Below are positions 45,263 through 53,660 of a stretch of DNA of 64,000 bases, piece by piece. Under the pieces are notes generated by a model. The model was given only the letters and a program-made list of their open reading frames with translations, ran no database searches and was not told where the DNA came from. How positions within the stretch are numbered: position 1 is the first letter of the stretch; every line of letters starts with the position of its first letter. A program made the position numbers and the translations under genes. Source of the DNA: Hydrogenispora ethanolica (lineage in GTDB: Bacteria; Bacillota; UBA4882; UBA8346); contig NZ_SLUN01000023.1 of NCBI RefSeq assembly GCF_004340685.1, positions 1 to 64,000 on the forward strand, read 5' to 3'.

Positions 45263-46064
45263 CCAAAAACTGCTGAATGCTTTCCCAGTAATCCGCGCTA
45301 TCAAAAAGGTCATTATGCCCTTTGCCTTTGATCGTTGCAAGCTGCTTTGGCCCGCGCCATTCTTCAATGAGCCGCATGGAATGGGACGGCGTGACCATGC
45401 GATCTCGCTCGGCGATGATCGCCAATAAGGGGGTTTCGATATGCGGCGCAGATAATATGGCTTCATATCGATCCCTCAGGATCTTTTCCACCGGAATGAA
45501 CGGGAATTTCCCCTTGGCTACACTCAGGATGCTGTCATACGGTGATACCAGAATGACTCCCTTGGCCCATCTCCGTCGGGCTAAAAAGGTGGCCACACCC
45601 GTTCCCAAACTTCTTCCCATCAGCACAATCCATTCCTGATCGATATCTTCCCGGCTGGCGATAGAGTCGTATATCCGCAGGGAGTCACCCAAGATCTTTT
45701 TTTCACTGGGTCTTCCCTGACTGAATCCATAACCGCGATAGTTGATCAACAAAAACGACCAACCCTCCATGTTGGCCGCTTCCTCCACCACCGCCGACAG
45801 CTCGTCGCCCTGTCCCCCAAAATAGATCACCAGCGGCGCCTTTGGTAACGGCGAGTTTTTTACCAGCCATCCATGAAGCTTTGTTTGGTCATCGGTTAAA
45901 ATTTCGATGCTCTCCACCCGAGGACCCAAGGCTTCGATCCTTTTCAAATGGGTCTTGGATGCCCGTTTCCTGGTATACAAGATCTGCTCTTGAAACAGGA
46001 ACAATAGTCCAATGGCGAGACCCCAGACGATCAGAATGCCGATCAATAGTTTTACGATAAGCAT
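45249..46064 (-). CDS. Membrane-anchored alpha/beta hydrolase
   Basis: About 271 residues. ATG at 46064 follows AAAGGAAGCAAAATA. One N-terminal membrane segment (LLIGILIVWGLAIGLLFLFQ) precedes the hydrolase domain. Nucleophile Ser in VLMGRSLGTGVA, acid Asp in IAERDRMVTPSH and His in GKGHNDLFD. LLINYRGYGFSQGRPSE is the BEM46/YfhR-type oxyanion region. Probably an esterase or peptidase-like hydrolase; substrate unknown. A copy of the 130-bp repeat lies about 95 bases upstream. Confidence 0.85.
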   Translation of the reverse strand: MLIVKLLIGILIVWGLAIGLLFLFQEQILYTRKRASKTHLKRIEALGPRVESIEILTDDQTKLHGWLVKNSPLPKAPLVIYFGGQGDELSAVVEEAANMEGWSFLLINYRGYGFSQGRPSEKKILGDSLRIYDSIASREDIDQEWIVLMGRSLGTGVATFLARRRWAKGVILVSPYDSILSVAKGKFPFIPVEKILRDRYEAILSAPHIETPLLAIIAERDRMVTPSHSMRLIEEWRGPKQLATIKGKGHNDLFDSADYWESIQQFLAGIR

Positions 46065-46157
46065 TATTTTGCTTCCTTTGCTTTCAGCCTTCAACCTGGT
46101 TTCCGCAGATTCGCTTTATTGATCCGCCAAAAGACGGGCCCTATCAAAGAACTGTTT

Positions 46158-46288
46158 TAGAAGCGTTGTGATAAACCCTGTTCGAAGGACAGGGTGAACA
46201 CAAAAGCTCAGAAAAGCAAGTGATAAAGTCGTTTTTTAGTCCACTGAAAGGATGATTTCCGAATGGACGACTTTATCACATGGCTTTT
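46158..46288. repeat. 130-bp palindromic repeat, single unit
   Basis: Same orientation and ends as at 30421 (TAGAAGCG...CATGGCTTTT), but with the second loop type (GTTTTTTAGTCCACTGAAAGG), matching the first unit of the 42912 cluster. Its right end supplies the TAA stop of the acetyltransferase fragment. No clear target-site duplication. Confidence 0.9.
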
Positions 46289-46610
46289 AGAAAGACAATT
46301 CCATTTGAATATCCGCCTCAAGGTATTTGTTCTGTTTCATTGGAATCTCCTGAAAACCAAATTTTCGGTACAGGATAAGCGCCGCGTTTAACCGGTGGTT
46401 GGTGTAAAGGATAATTTTCTTGACCTGCTGTTCCTTCGCCACGGCCAAACACTTTTCCATCAGCTGTCTCCCGATTTTGAGTCCTTGGTATTTTTCGGTT
46501 ACCGCCAGTTTTGCAAGTTCAAAAGTACTTTCATCGATTTTTAGCAGCGAGACGGTTCCCACGATCTCCTCTTGGTATTTGGCGAAAAAAATATAACCCC
46601 TTTTTTGCCT
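46287..46610 (-). pseudogene. C-terminal fragment of a GNAT acetyltransferase
   Basis: Frame reads GYIFFAKYQEEIVGTVSLLK, then LAKLAVTEKYQGLKIGRQLM (acetyl-CoA loop) and ILYRKFGFQEIPM, ending at the 130-bp repeat. The first half of the domain is missing; the sequence upstream switches to an AraC-type gene near 46606-46612. A translation start at 46562 (GTG, AGAGGAGATC upstream) could give a 91-residue partial protein, but it would lack the N-terminal strands. Probably a deletion remnant. Confidence 0.7.
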
Positions 46611-47301
46611 TTAAAAGCCGCAGATTGCGCTGGAATTGATGGGGCGGCAGGCCATAGCATTCCCGAAACGCCCGGATCAGGTAATAAGGGCTTAACCGGG
46701 CAAACTCCGCTAACTCCGCTAAAGATATCTCCTCATGGCACCGCGCTTCGATATAGACGCGCACCCGCTTGAGAGTAGCGGTTTCCCTGCCTACGGGCCT
46801 GATCGTGCGGGCCTCGCCATATTTCCGCGTCAAGGCCGTAATGATCTGGAGCCATAACGAATCCCGTTCCAATCCGGCGGCGGATTCGGCCAAAAGATGG
46901 AATAGCTGTTGAAGTTGGCTATGTAGATCGCGGTCTTCAACCACGGCAACCCGAAAAAGCGGCAAGTGCCGTCCACGCCAGTCAATCGCATCGGCCAATC
47001 CTTGCATGAATGACTCGCTAATACAGATATTGCGGTATGCCCATCCCTCCGCTGTATCGACCTGCCCGGTATGGATCTCGCCAGGATTTAAAAGATCGAT
47101 CGTCCCCGGATATACCCGCTTTGTTTCACCCCGGTACTGAAATGAACCCCGCCCGAAATCGTTAAAGCCGATGACATACGTTTCATGCATATGAGGCGGA
47201 AAGGCATGCCGGACTAGCTTCGCGCGGCACAGTTCAATTCCAGGACTGAGTGACGGCCGCCACATCGCCACACGTTCCTGCTCCATATCGCCGACCCGCA
47301 T
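46531..47301 (-). pseudogene. AraC-family regulator truncated by fusion to the GNAT fragment
   Basis: ATG at 47301 follows GGGGGTGAAACG. A cupin-type sensor domain (HAFPPHMHETYVIGFNDFG, GTIDLLNPGEIHTGQ) precedes the first helix-turn-helix (ISLAELAEFARLSPYYLIRA). The protein should continue with a second helix-turn-helix, but after QFQRNLRLLKAKKG it runs out of frame into acetyltransferase sequence and stops at 46531. Both genes therefore look like the two ends of a deletion. The protein would bind DNA poorly if at all. Confidence 0.75.
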
Positions 47302-47390
47302 CGTTTCACCCCCTTCCACCATCTGGATCCAAGTTAAATCTTATTATATCGCAAATTCATGGATTGCCAAGCTTTTTCACGGAAACAATG

Positions 47391-47424
47391 AAAAACCTCC
47401 GGGCATTTTGACCGGAGGTTTTTT
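47391..47424. terminator. Bidirectional-looking terminator after the chitinase gene
   Basis: AAAACCTCCGG pairs with CCGGAGGTTTT, flanked by T/A runs on both sides. Confidence 0.85.
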
Positions 47425-47445
47425 CGCGCGAAGCATGATTATTTA

Positions 47446-48717
47446 TTATTGAAAGAGCTTCCGATAGATCGTGTTTGTCAAGGTGAACTGCTTGTCGTCG
47501 CCGTCGATCTCCCACACCATCACCCCGCCGAGGCCGTTGGCATTGACGTAATCGCATTTTTCAGCGATTGAGATCTCATCGTCATAGGTGTACATCTCCC
47601 CTTTTTGCGGGCTGTACAACCAGGGGACTCTGGCGCACTCGTCCCGGTATTTCTGATAGCCTTTGGCCTTCTCCAACTCCCTCAGCTTAAAATAGGGTTG
47701 CACGCCCCCCGGCGCTTTGGGATTATCCCAACTGCCGGTGGAAGGGCCGTCAGCGGCGGCGAACAGCCCGTCAGTCCCGCTGCCCTCCTTCACCCCTTTC
47801 CAGCCATGGGAGTAGTAGGGAACTCCCAGATTGATCTTTGCCCCGGGAATGCCGCATTCTCCGGTGAGGTACTTAATGATGGCGTCACAGTTATACCGGT
47901 TCTTGACATCGACCGGCTCCGTCTCCGAGGGATCGTCGGGGTTACTGTAAAGCGCCGCGTGATGGTTGGTCACGTTGCCGCCGTTATGAAAATCATAGGT
48001 CATCACGTTCATGAAATCGATGTAGCGGATGAATTCTCCCGTTTCCAAGAGAGCGATCTTGTCATAACCGGCCGGAGCCGCGATCGTCAGCAGTTTTTCT
48101 GCCATGCCGTTCCCGTCGAACGTCTCGCGCAAGGTCTTTAAGAGCAGGGTGAAATCATGCCCGCCCTCCGGGCCGCCGGGGCAGCCCCGGTCATTCTCGT
48201 CCCGCGGATCCCGGTCGCGGTCGACCCCCGGATACTCCCAGTCGATGTCAACCCCGTCGATATAGGGATGGCGCTTCAGAAAATCCAGGCAGCTCCGGGC
48301 GAAAGTCTCCCGGCCAGTCTCGGTTGCGGCCATGGCGTGAAAGTTTTCCCCCCGGGTCCAGCCCCCGACCGAAATCAACACTTTAACGTCGGGATATTTT
48401 TTCTTGTAATATTCGTAATTCGCCAAATGCCCCGACAAACCGTTAAACTGCATCTTGGTGTCGGCCCAATCGTCGGTATAGGCCAATCGAAAATCCTTGC
48501 CCACCGTCATAAAGGCATGATTGATATGGGTGACTTTATCCCAAGGGATCTTGCCGACCTCAAATTTTTGGTGAACCGCGCTATAACCGGACCAATTGGT
48601 GAAATAGACGACGAATCGTTTTTGCGGCGCCCCTTCGGCGCCCAAGGCTCCGGAACCGGCGGCAAATACCGACAACAGAGAAAGCCCCCATACGATGCTG
48701 GAAAAATTTTTCAACAC
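47446..48717 (-). CDS. GH18 chitinase, secreted
   Basis: About 423 residues. GTG at 48717 (or TTG 48714) follows AGGGAGGGATGTC; upstream in-frame codons precede that site. Signal peptide WGLSLLSVFAAGSGALGAE directs export. The GH18 catalytic motif is intact: DGVDIDWEYP (DxxDxDxE). SVGGWTRGENFH is the second conserved strand and MTYDFHNGG the Met-Tyr-Asp strand; GGVMVWEIDGDD is the final Trp strand. Hydrolyses chitin or chitooligosaccharides. Single catalytic domain, no carbohydrate-binding module. Monocistronic. Confidence 0.93.
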   Translation of the reverse strand: MLKNFSSIVWGLSLLSVFAAGSGALGAEGAPQKRFVVYFTNWSGYSAVHQKFEVGKIPWDKVTHINHAFMTVGKDFRLAYTDDWADTKMQFNGLSGHLANYEYYKKKYPDVKVLISVGGWTRGENFHAMAATETGRETFARSCLDFLKRHPYIDGVDIDWEYPGVDRDRDPRDENDRGCPGGPEGGHDFTLLLKTLRETFDGNGMAEKLLTIAAPAGYDKIALLETGEFIRYIDFMNVMTYDFHNGGNVTNHHAALYSNPDDPSETEPVDVKNRYNCDAIIKYLTGECGIPGAKINLGVPYYSHGWKGVKEGSGTDGLFAAADGPSTGSWDNPKAPGGVQPYFKLRELEKAKGYQKYRDECARVPWLYSPQKGEMYTYDDEISIAEKCDYVNANGLGGVMVWEIDGDDKQFTLTNTIYRKLFQ

Positions 48718-48915
48718 GACATCCCTCCCTTTGGAATTTCGGACAGTAAATTTCTTATTGACCAAAAGATTTTCGTAGTGGTATAGTCCACTATGGAAGT
48801 ATAGTTCAACCTCATCTGCGAATTTCCTTCAATACTATGAAAAATTTTTGCGTACTATGAGAGTTATTGAGAAATAAAATTTATCCGTTTTATTCATATT
48901 GATTTAAAGTGGCAA

Positions 48916-48953
48916 TAAAAACGCCACCCGCGGAATCTCCGGAGTGGCGCGTT
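48916..48953 (-). terminator. Intrinsic terminator of speE
   Basis: Minus strand: CGCCAC pairs with GTGGCG, with an inner CCGGAG...CCGCGG region, followed by TTTTTAT. Confidence 0.8.
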
Positions 48954-48969
48954 AGGAAACCGAATAAAC

Positions 48970-49797
48970 TTATTTCACCAGGTCCGCTGCAAACTTCGGC
49001 AATTTGAAGGCGCCGAAATGGACATCGGGCGTATAGTACTTCGTCTCCATGGCTTGAAACGTCGCCGGATCGGCCTGCAAGGGATCCCATTTCTTACTGG
49101 CCAACGTGAAACTCCACAACCCCGACGGATAGGTCGGAATGCTGGCCAGATACAGATGTTTGATGGGAAAAACCCCTTGCAGATTGGTATGAATCATCCG
49201 GATCACGTCCTGGTTGACGAACGGCGATTCGCTCTGAGCGACCATGATTCCATCCGGCGTCAGGGCCTCATAGACATCTTGATAGAACTCCCGGCTGAAG
49301 AGTCCCACGGCCGGACCGATGGGCTCGGTGGAGTCCACCAAAATGACATCATACTTTCCCTTGCTCTGCCGGACATGTTCCACGCCATCGCCGATGGCCA
49401 GCGTCACCCGGGCGTCGGTCAAGGCCCCCGCGATACTCGGCAGATACTCTTGGCTGACCTCGACCACCCGGCGGTCGATCTCGCCCAATACCGCCTCTTT
49501 GACGGAAGTATGTTTAATGATCTCCCGGATCGCGCCCCCGTCTCCGCCGCCGACCACTAGGACCCGTTCCGGGCGGGGATGCGTATTCAGCGCCACGTGG
49601 GTGATCATTTCATGATAGACAAACTCGTCGACCTCGGTCGTCATCACCATGCCGTCCAATACCAGCATCCTGCCGTACTGGATCGTATCGATGACCGCCA
49701 GATCCTGATATTCCGTCTTTTCCACATGCAATGTCCGGTTGATCTTGCACGACAATCCCAGATTGGGGGTTTGCTGTTCCGTATACCAAAGTTCCAT
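48970..49797 (-). CDS. speE: Spermidine synthase
   Basis: Aminopropyltransferase making spermidine from putrescine and decarboxylated S-adenosylmethionine. 275 residues. ATG at 49797 follows GGAGGAAAAGCCG. Family motifs: VLVVGGGDGGAIREIIKH (nucleotide-binding), LGEIDRRVVEVSQEYLP, ILVDSTEPIGPA with the catalytic Asp, and YPSGLWSF. The substrate putrescine can come from aguAB upstream in the window. An S-adenosylmethionine decarboxylase gene is not in view. Own promoter and terminator. Confidence 0.95.
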   Translation of the reverse strand: MELWYTEQQTPNLGLSCKINRTLHVEKTEYQDLAVIDTIQYGRMLVLDGMVMTTEVDEFVYHEMITHVALNTHPRPERVLVVGGGDGGAIREIIKHTSVKEAVLGEIDRRVVEVSQEYLPSIAGALTDARVTLAIGDGVEHVRQSKGKYDVILVDSTEPIGPAVGLFSREFYQDVYEALTPDGIMVAQSESPFVNQDVIRMIHTNLQGVFPIKHLYLASIPTYPSGLWSFTLASKKWDPLQADPATFQAMETKYYTPDVHFGAFKLPKFAADLVK

Positions 49798-49893
49798 CGG
49801 CTTTTCCTCCTTAAGTCCCGGGGCGAGTCCAAGAAAGGTTCGAATGTATCGTGAAATCGTATTGGTCCCGTCCCAATCGAAGATACGAAAAAG

Positions 49894-49899
49894 ATTATA
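49894..49899 (-). promoter_or_regulatory. Extended -10 of the speE promoter
   Basis: Minus strand TGATATAAT about 95 bases before the start codon; -35 region weak. Confidence 0.4.
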
Positions 49900-49929
49900 T
49901 CAAAATCATTTTCGAAAATAAACCTTTTT

Positions 49930-50963
49930 ATCCGCCATGATCCGTTTTTCACCGGACGTGATCACCATTCTTCGGAACCCAAAGGCTTTTGGGCCCCGGA
50001 ACCCGGTGGTTCCCCAGCCCGGTTCGGGCAATGTCATCAAGCTATCGTGGAAACTTTAGCTGACGGGTTGAACGCCGACCCGGGCGATAAATCACCCGGC
50101 TACAAGGCGAAAGGACCTTGAAAGGCCCTAAAAAACGGGATAAAAATATTCTGCTTAAAATTAGCCACGGAAGGGGCTGCGCGTAATGCCATCCCTGGCC
50201 GCTCGCCTTTAGCCGTCCTGGCTTGGACTTCCATCTTGTAGCCGGGGCATTCATGCCCCGCGGACATCAACCGTCAGGGCCGGGGGTTAGGACCCGCGAC
50301 GGCATGACTTATCCTTCAATCTCTTCCGTGAGTGAGCGGAGCGAACTTGGTCCTCGGGAGTAGCGTCATTTTATGACAGATGACCGGGTTGAGACGCTGA
50401 ATGAGCTCATTTTGCGAATCACGGATCTCTTTTGGTGACAAAAAGAACTCTTTCAGTCGCTCAATGAGCTCTTTTTGGGGAAAAAGAGTTCTTTCAATCG
50501 TCGAGCGAGCTCTTTTTGTGAATAAAAGAGCTCTTTTTGTGAATAAAAGAGCTCGTTTTGTAATGAATGAGCTCTTTTTGTGGATAAATGAGCTCTTTTT
50601 GTGAATAAAAGAGCTCGTTTTGTGAATGAATGAGCTCTTTTTGTGGATAAATGAGCTCATTTTGTGACTGAAAGAGCTCTTTTTCGGAAGAATGAGCTCT
50701 TTCAGTCGTCGGGCAAGCTCTTTTTGTGAATAAAAGAGTTCTTTTTGTGAATCAGTAAGCTATTTCTGTGGATAAACGGGAACATTGAATAGGGTCAATG
50801 AATCTTGGCTGTGGATAAGTCGGGAAAGCGCAGCTAAAAACCGTTTAATGTCAGGGGGGTAAAAAGTCGATGGTTTCGCTTGGATGTCAACGAAGCGATT
50901 CCTGACCCGAACCCCGGGACCGAGGGGTCTGGTCGCGCTTTTTTCGATTATTTCATATTTTCA
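49930..50963. other. Intergenic kilobase upstream of speE
   Basis: No credible gene. Contains hairpins GGGGCATTCATGCCCC (about 50238-50253) and CCGTC...GACGG (about 50270-50303), reminiscent of extragenic palindromes, then the 21-bp repeat tract 2 (50398-50775). Short frames such as 50042-50254 lack start signals. Confidence 0.45.
50398..50775. repeat. 21-bp tandem repeat tract 2 (about 18 units)
   Basis: Eighteen units with the core GAGCTCTTTTTGTG; example AATGAGCTCTTTTTGTGGATA. The core occurs at 50403, 50424, 50445, 50466 and so on, with a step of 21 and three steps of 20. On the minus strand the units read as heptads (QKELIYP, QKELFYS, then QKELIERLKEFFL), coiled-coil-like, but the 20-base steps shift the frame and stops occur. 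On the other strand the pattern is NELFLWI. No ribosome binding site or single open frame spans the tract. Not CRISPR, as there are no spacers. Confidence 0.9.
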
Positions 50964-51006
50964 TATAAAAAGGCTGGCCCTGGATTGCTTCGGGGCCAGC
51001 CTCTGA
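50964..51006 (-). terminator. Intrinsic terminator of the exported TPR gene
   Basis: Minus strand GAGGCTGGCCC pairs with GGGCCAGCCTT, followed by TTTTATAT. Confidence 0.88.
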
Positions 51007-51035
51007 ACTTAATATCCTGTCCCGTCCGCCATCAC

Positions 51036-53576
51036 TCAATTCTTCGCGCCGGGTACCGGCTGGACCATGAGGCGGGTATCCTCGCCGTTGAAACGGTAGC
51101 GGATATAAACGAACTGCACTCCGGGTTGCACAACGGGCCGCCAGACTAGCGGCTCATCTCCCTGACGCCACGCCGACCAGATCCGCAGATCATTGCTGAC
51201 CGACCAAGCGAATTCCGGCTCTCCGTCAGTAGGACGAATTTTGATGAAGCCCGCCGGACCGTCTTCAATCTCAAAGCGCACCGGAAGGTTCCGGCTCAAC
51301 CGTTCGTTCAAGCCCGCTGGCGTGTAGAGAACGCGGTTGCCGGCCCGATCCTTCAAGAGCAAGCGGCAGTAGACGACAGCGGTCGGGTCCAGTTCCACGC
51401 GGTAGTCATTTTCCTGCCATGGTCCCACCGCCAGCTCCTGCCAATCGCCGTGCGGATGAAAGAGGTGCAATTCGGCAGTAACCGGTTCATCGGTCTGCCA
51501 TGATAGCGCCAGTCGCTCCGGCTCGCCGGTCTCGAAGGTGAACTGCGCCACCCGGGGCGGCTGGGTATCCGCTTCCACCACCGTCGAAGTCTCCACGACC
51601 GTGCCGGAGCGGTCGCGAACCCGCAGCACAATCGTTTTGGGCCCATCGCCGTCCGAAAGAACAATCTCCGCTTGGGGCCGGTAGGGCAGCCACGCGGGAT
51701 CGGCCGCCCCCGCCTCGCTGAGGCTCATTTCCAATCCGGCTGTTGGCGGGGTTTGGAGCATCACCCGGCAACGAATCCGGCGGTCGGCAGTGAACGGTTG
51801 CGCCTCGAGCGCGATGGACACCGGAAGCTGCGGAGGGCTCTCCGGGGCTTGCAATGTGAGATAAGCCCGCCGCCAAATGCCGGACGCCCCCTGATACCAG
51901 AGGCGCAAGTCCTGGTGACCCGGTTGGAAGAAAGCTAATGGAATCGCGAATGCCTGAGCCGCTTCCTCCCCGACCCACGCTCCGCCGGAGGAGAGATTCT
52001 CCACGATGAGCCGCACCGGTTCCGAGAAAGAGAGGCGGACGGCCGTAGGACTGATCTCCGGCGGGCCCGGCGTAACCGCCGGAGCAGCCGCCTTCGTCTT
52101 TTGCAAGTAGAGCGCTTCCCCTGAGAGTCCATTGCCGGCCGGGAGCACCCATAAGGCGTCGGGATTGTTCTTGAGGACCAGCGGTCCGCCCCACCAAAAC
52201 TCCCACTGCCAGTGGCTCCCGTCGGGGCTGAACCAGAAGCCGAGGAGATCCTTGGTGGCGCCGCTGAGGATCAATAAGCCCTTCCCTTCGTGATTGACCG
52301 TTAACGTTCCGTTCAGCAAGGCGCTTTTGGCCGAGGCCAGAGCCTTGGTTGCCGCTTTCTGATCTTTCTCCGCCTTGGCCGGTTCTTTCAGTTTTCGGTA
52401 CACTTCGGCCCGTTGCCGGAGCAAAGGCGCAAAGTTTGAATTGACCGCCAGTCCCTGGACGAACAGGTCGAGGGCGGCCGAATCATTTCCTTTCTTGAAT
52501 TGCTGGTTGCCGGCTTCCAAAAAGCCGAGCAATGCGCGGTGATCCAATTGAACCGCCGCCAGAAAGTTCTGGCGGGCGCGGGCCGCATCGTCCTTCCGGG
52601 CATCCTCATATCCCGCCCATAGCTTGGCTAGCGAGCGCAGGTCGCTGTCACGCCAATGCTGACCGCCGGACCCGGGAGCGGAACCGGTGCCTTGGTGGTA
52701 GGCCAGCCAGTTGAGATAGGGATCCCAAAAGCGGTAATCGGGGAAGAGGGCTTTGCCGTCGGCCCAAGCTTGGCGCGCCGCGTCCGGCGCCCCGGCCAAC
52801 CACCCCACCCAGCCTTTGAGTTCCTGGAATAAGACCCGGGGCAGCAGCTCATCGCCTGAAGTTCCACGACTCACCGCCGCCGCGGCCGCCGGATCCCCCA
52901 CCGCCAGATATGCCTGAGCCAGCATTTTTTCCCGGGTGGCCTGATACTCAAGGGGCAAGGGATGGGCTTGAACGAGATATCCCAGGGCCATATGGTATTG
53001 GCCTTTCTGCCAGAATGCCGCGCCCCGGCGCAACGCCGCCAGGGGTTCCTGGCGGTCGGCCAGCGCCGCCAAGGCCCGCTCCGGCTGCCATTCAAATAAA
53101 TAATAATCGGCCAAGGCCAGCCGGGCCTCCAGGGAGTCGGGGGCATTCGCCAGCGCGCGCTGGTAATACCAGAGAGCGGTCTGTTTTTGGGAATAAAAAG
53201 AATGATAATCTCCGGCCAGCAACAGTCCGGCAGGGTCGTCGGGGCGGATCGTAAACAGCCGTTGCAGTTGTTCCCGGAGCGACCGGCTCCGTTCCGCTTC
53301 GACCTTTGGCAGCAGCGGCTGCAAATCGCCGCGGCGCTTGGCCGACTCCGTCCAAAGGAGCGTCCGCATTGAAAAATAGCGGGCCAATCCGGCGGACTGA
53401 TAATACGTCCGGGCCAGCTCCAAGCGGGCCGCCCCATCCCAGGGGGCGGCCGTCAAACGTTCCACGAGCGCCGCGGCCTCGGGAGGGGCGGCGGTATCCG
53501 GGGCCGCCGTCGCCAGGGGCGTCAGCAAAAAGATGGCCATGAGCGCAAGGGGCCCAATCGTTGTTAGTTTCCGCAT
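51036..53576 (-). CDS. Exported TPR-repeat protein with Ig/fibronectin-like C-terminal half
   Basis: About 846 residues. ATG at 53576 follows AAAGGAGCCGCTG. Signal peptide (LALMAIFLLTPLATAA), no lipobox. Residues about 90-430 are helical repeats of TPR type (ALWYYQRALANAPDSLEARL, then AALDLFVQGLAVNSNFAPLL). The C-terminal half (about 450-846) is beta-rich, with FSEPVRLIVENLS and VLRVRDRSGTVVE, as in Ig- or fibronectin-like folds. Probably extracellular scaffold or sugar-binding assembly factor; no enzyme motif was seen. No recognised family name for the whole. Monocistronic. Confidence 0.75.
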   Translation of the reverse strand: MRKLTTIGPLALMAIFLLTPLATAAPDTAAPPEAAALVERLTAAPWDGAARLELARTYYQSAGLARYFSMRTLLWTESAKRRGDLQPLLPKVEAERSRSLREQLQRLFTIRPDDPAGLLLAGDYHSFYSQKQTALWYYQRALANAPDSLEARLALADYYLFEWQPERALAALADRQEPLAALRRGAAFWQKGQYHMALGYLVQAHPLPLEYQATREKMLAQAYLAVGDPAAAAAVSRGTSGDELLPRVLFQELKGWVGWLAGAPDAARQAWADGKALFPDYRFWDPYLNWLAYHQGTGSAPGSGGQHWRDSDLRSLAKLWAGYEDARKDDAARARQNFLAAVQLDHRALLGFLEAGNQQFKKGNDSAALDLFVQGLAVNSNFAPLLRQRAEVYRKLKEPAKAEKDQKAATKALASAKSALLNGTLTVNHEGKGLLILSGATKDLLGFWFSPDGSHWQWEFWWGGPLVLKNNPDALWVLPAGNGLSGEALYLQKTKAAAPAVTPGPPEISPTAVRLSFSEPVRLIVENLSSGGAWVGEEAAQAFAIPLAFFQPGHQDLRLWYQGASGIWRRAYLTLQAPESPPQLPVSIALEAQPFTADRRIRCRVMLQTPPTAGLEMSLSEAGAADPAWLPYRPQAEIVLSDGDGPKTIVLRVRDRSGTVVETSTVVEADTQPPRVAQFTFETGEPERLALSWQTDEPVTAELHLFHPHGDWQELAVGPWQENDYRVELDPTAVVYCRLLLKDRAGNRVLYTPAGLNERLSRNLPVRFEIEDGPAGFIKIRPTDGEPEFAWSVSNDLRIWSAWRQGDEPLVWRPVVQPGVQFVYIRYRFNGEDTRLMVQPVPGAKN

Positions 53577-53621
53577 CAGCGGCTCCTTTCTTTCGAAAAT
53601 AACGCCTTTCAGCGCCGGATA

Positions 53622-53653
53622 AAACAAACCCTTCCCGGGTCGATAAGGAAGGG
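53622..53653 (-). terminator. Intrinsic terminator of the Fe-ADH gene
   Basis: Minus strand CCCTTCC pairs with GGAAGGG, followed by TTTGTTTTAT. Confidence 0.75.
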
Positions 53654-53660
53654 ACGGTGA

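Noticed and set aside
46564-46620. Genuine AraC-acetyltransferase fusion protein
   Set aside because: The acetyltransferase part is in a different frame from the AraC part, so no fusion protein can be made.
50316-50660. 114-codon minus-strand frame with SSFIHKK repeats
   Set aside because: It lies entirely in the 21-bp tract, has no start signal and changes frame at the 20-base steps. Reported as a repeat instead of a gene.
50398-50775. CRISPR array
   Set aside because: Units follow one another directly without unique spacers, and no cas gene is in the window.
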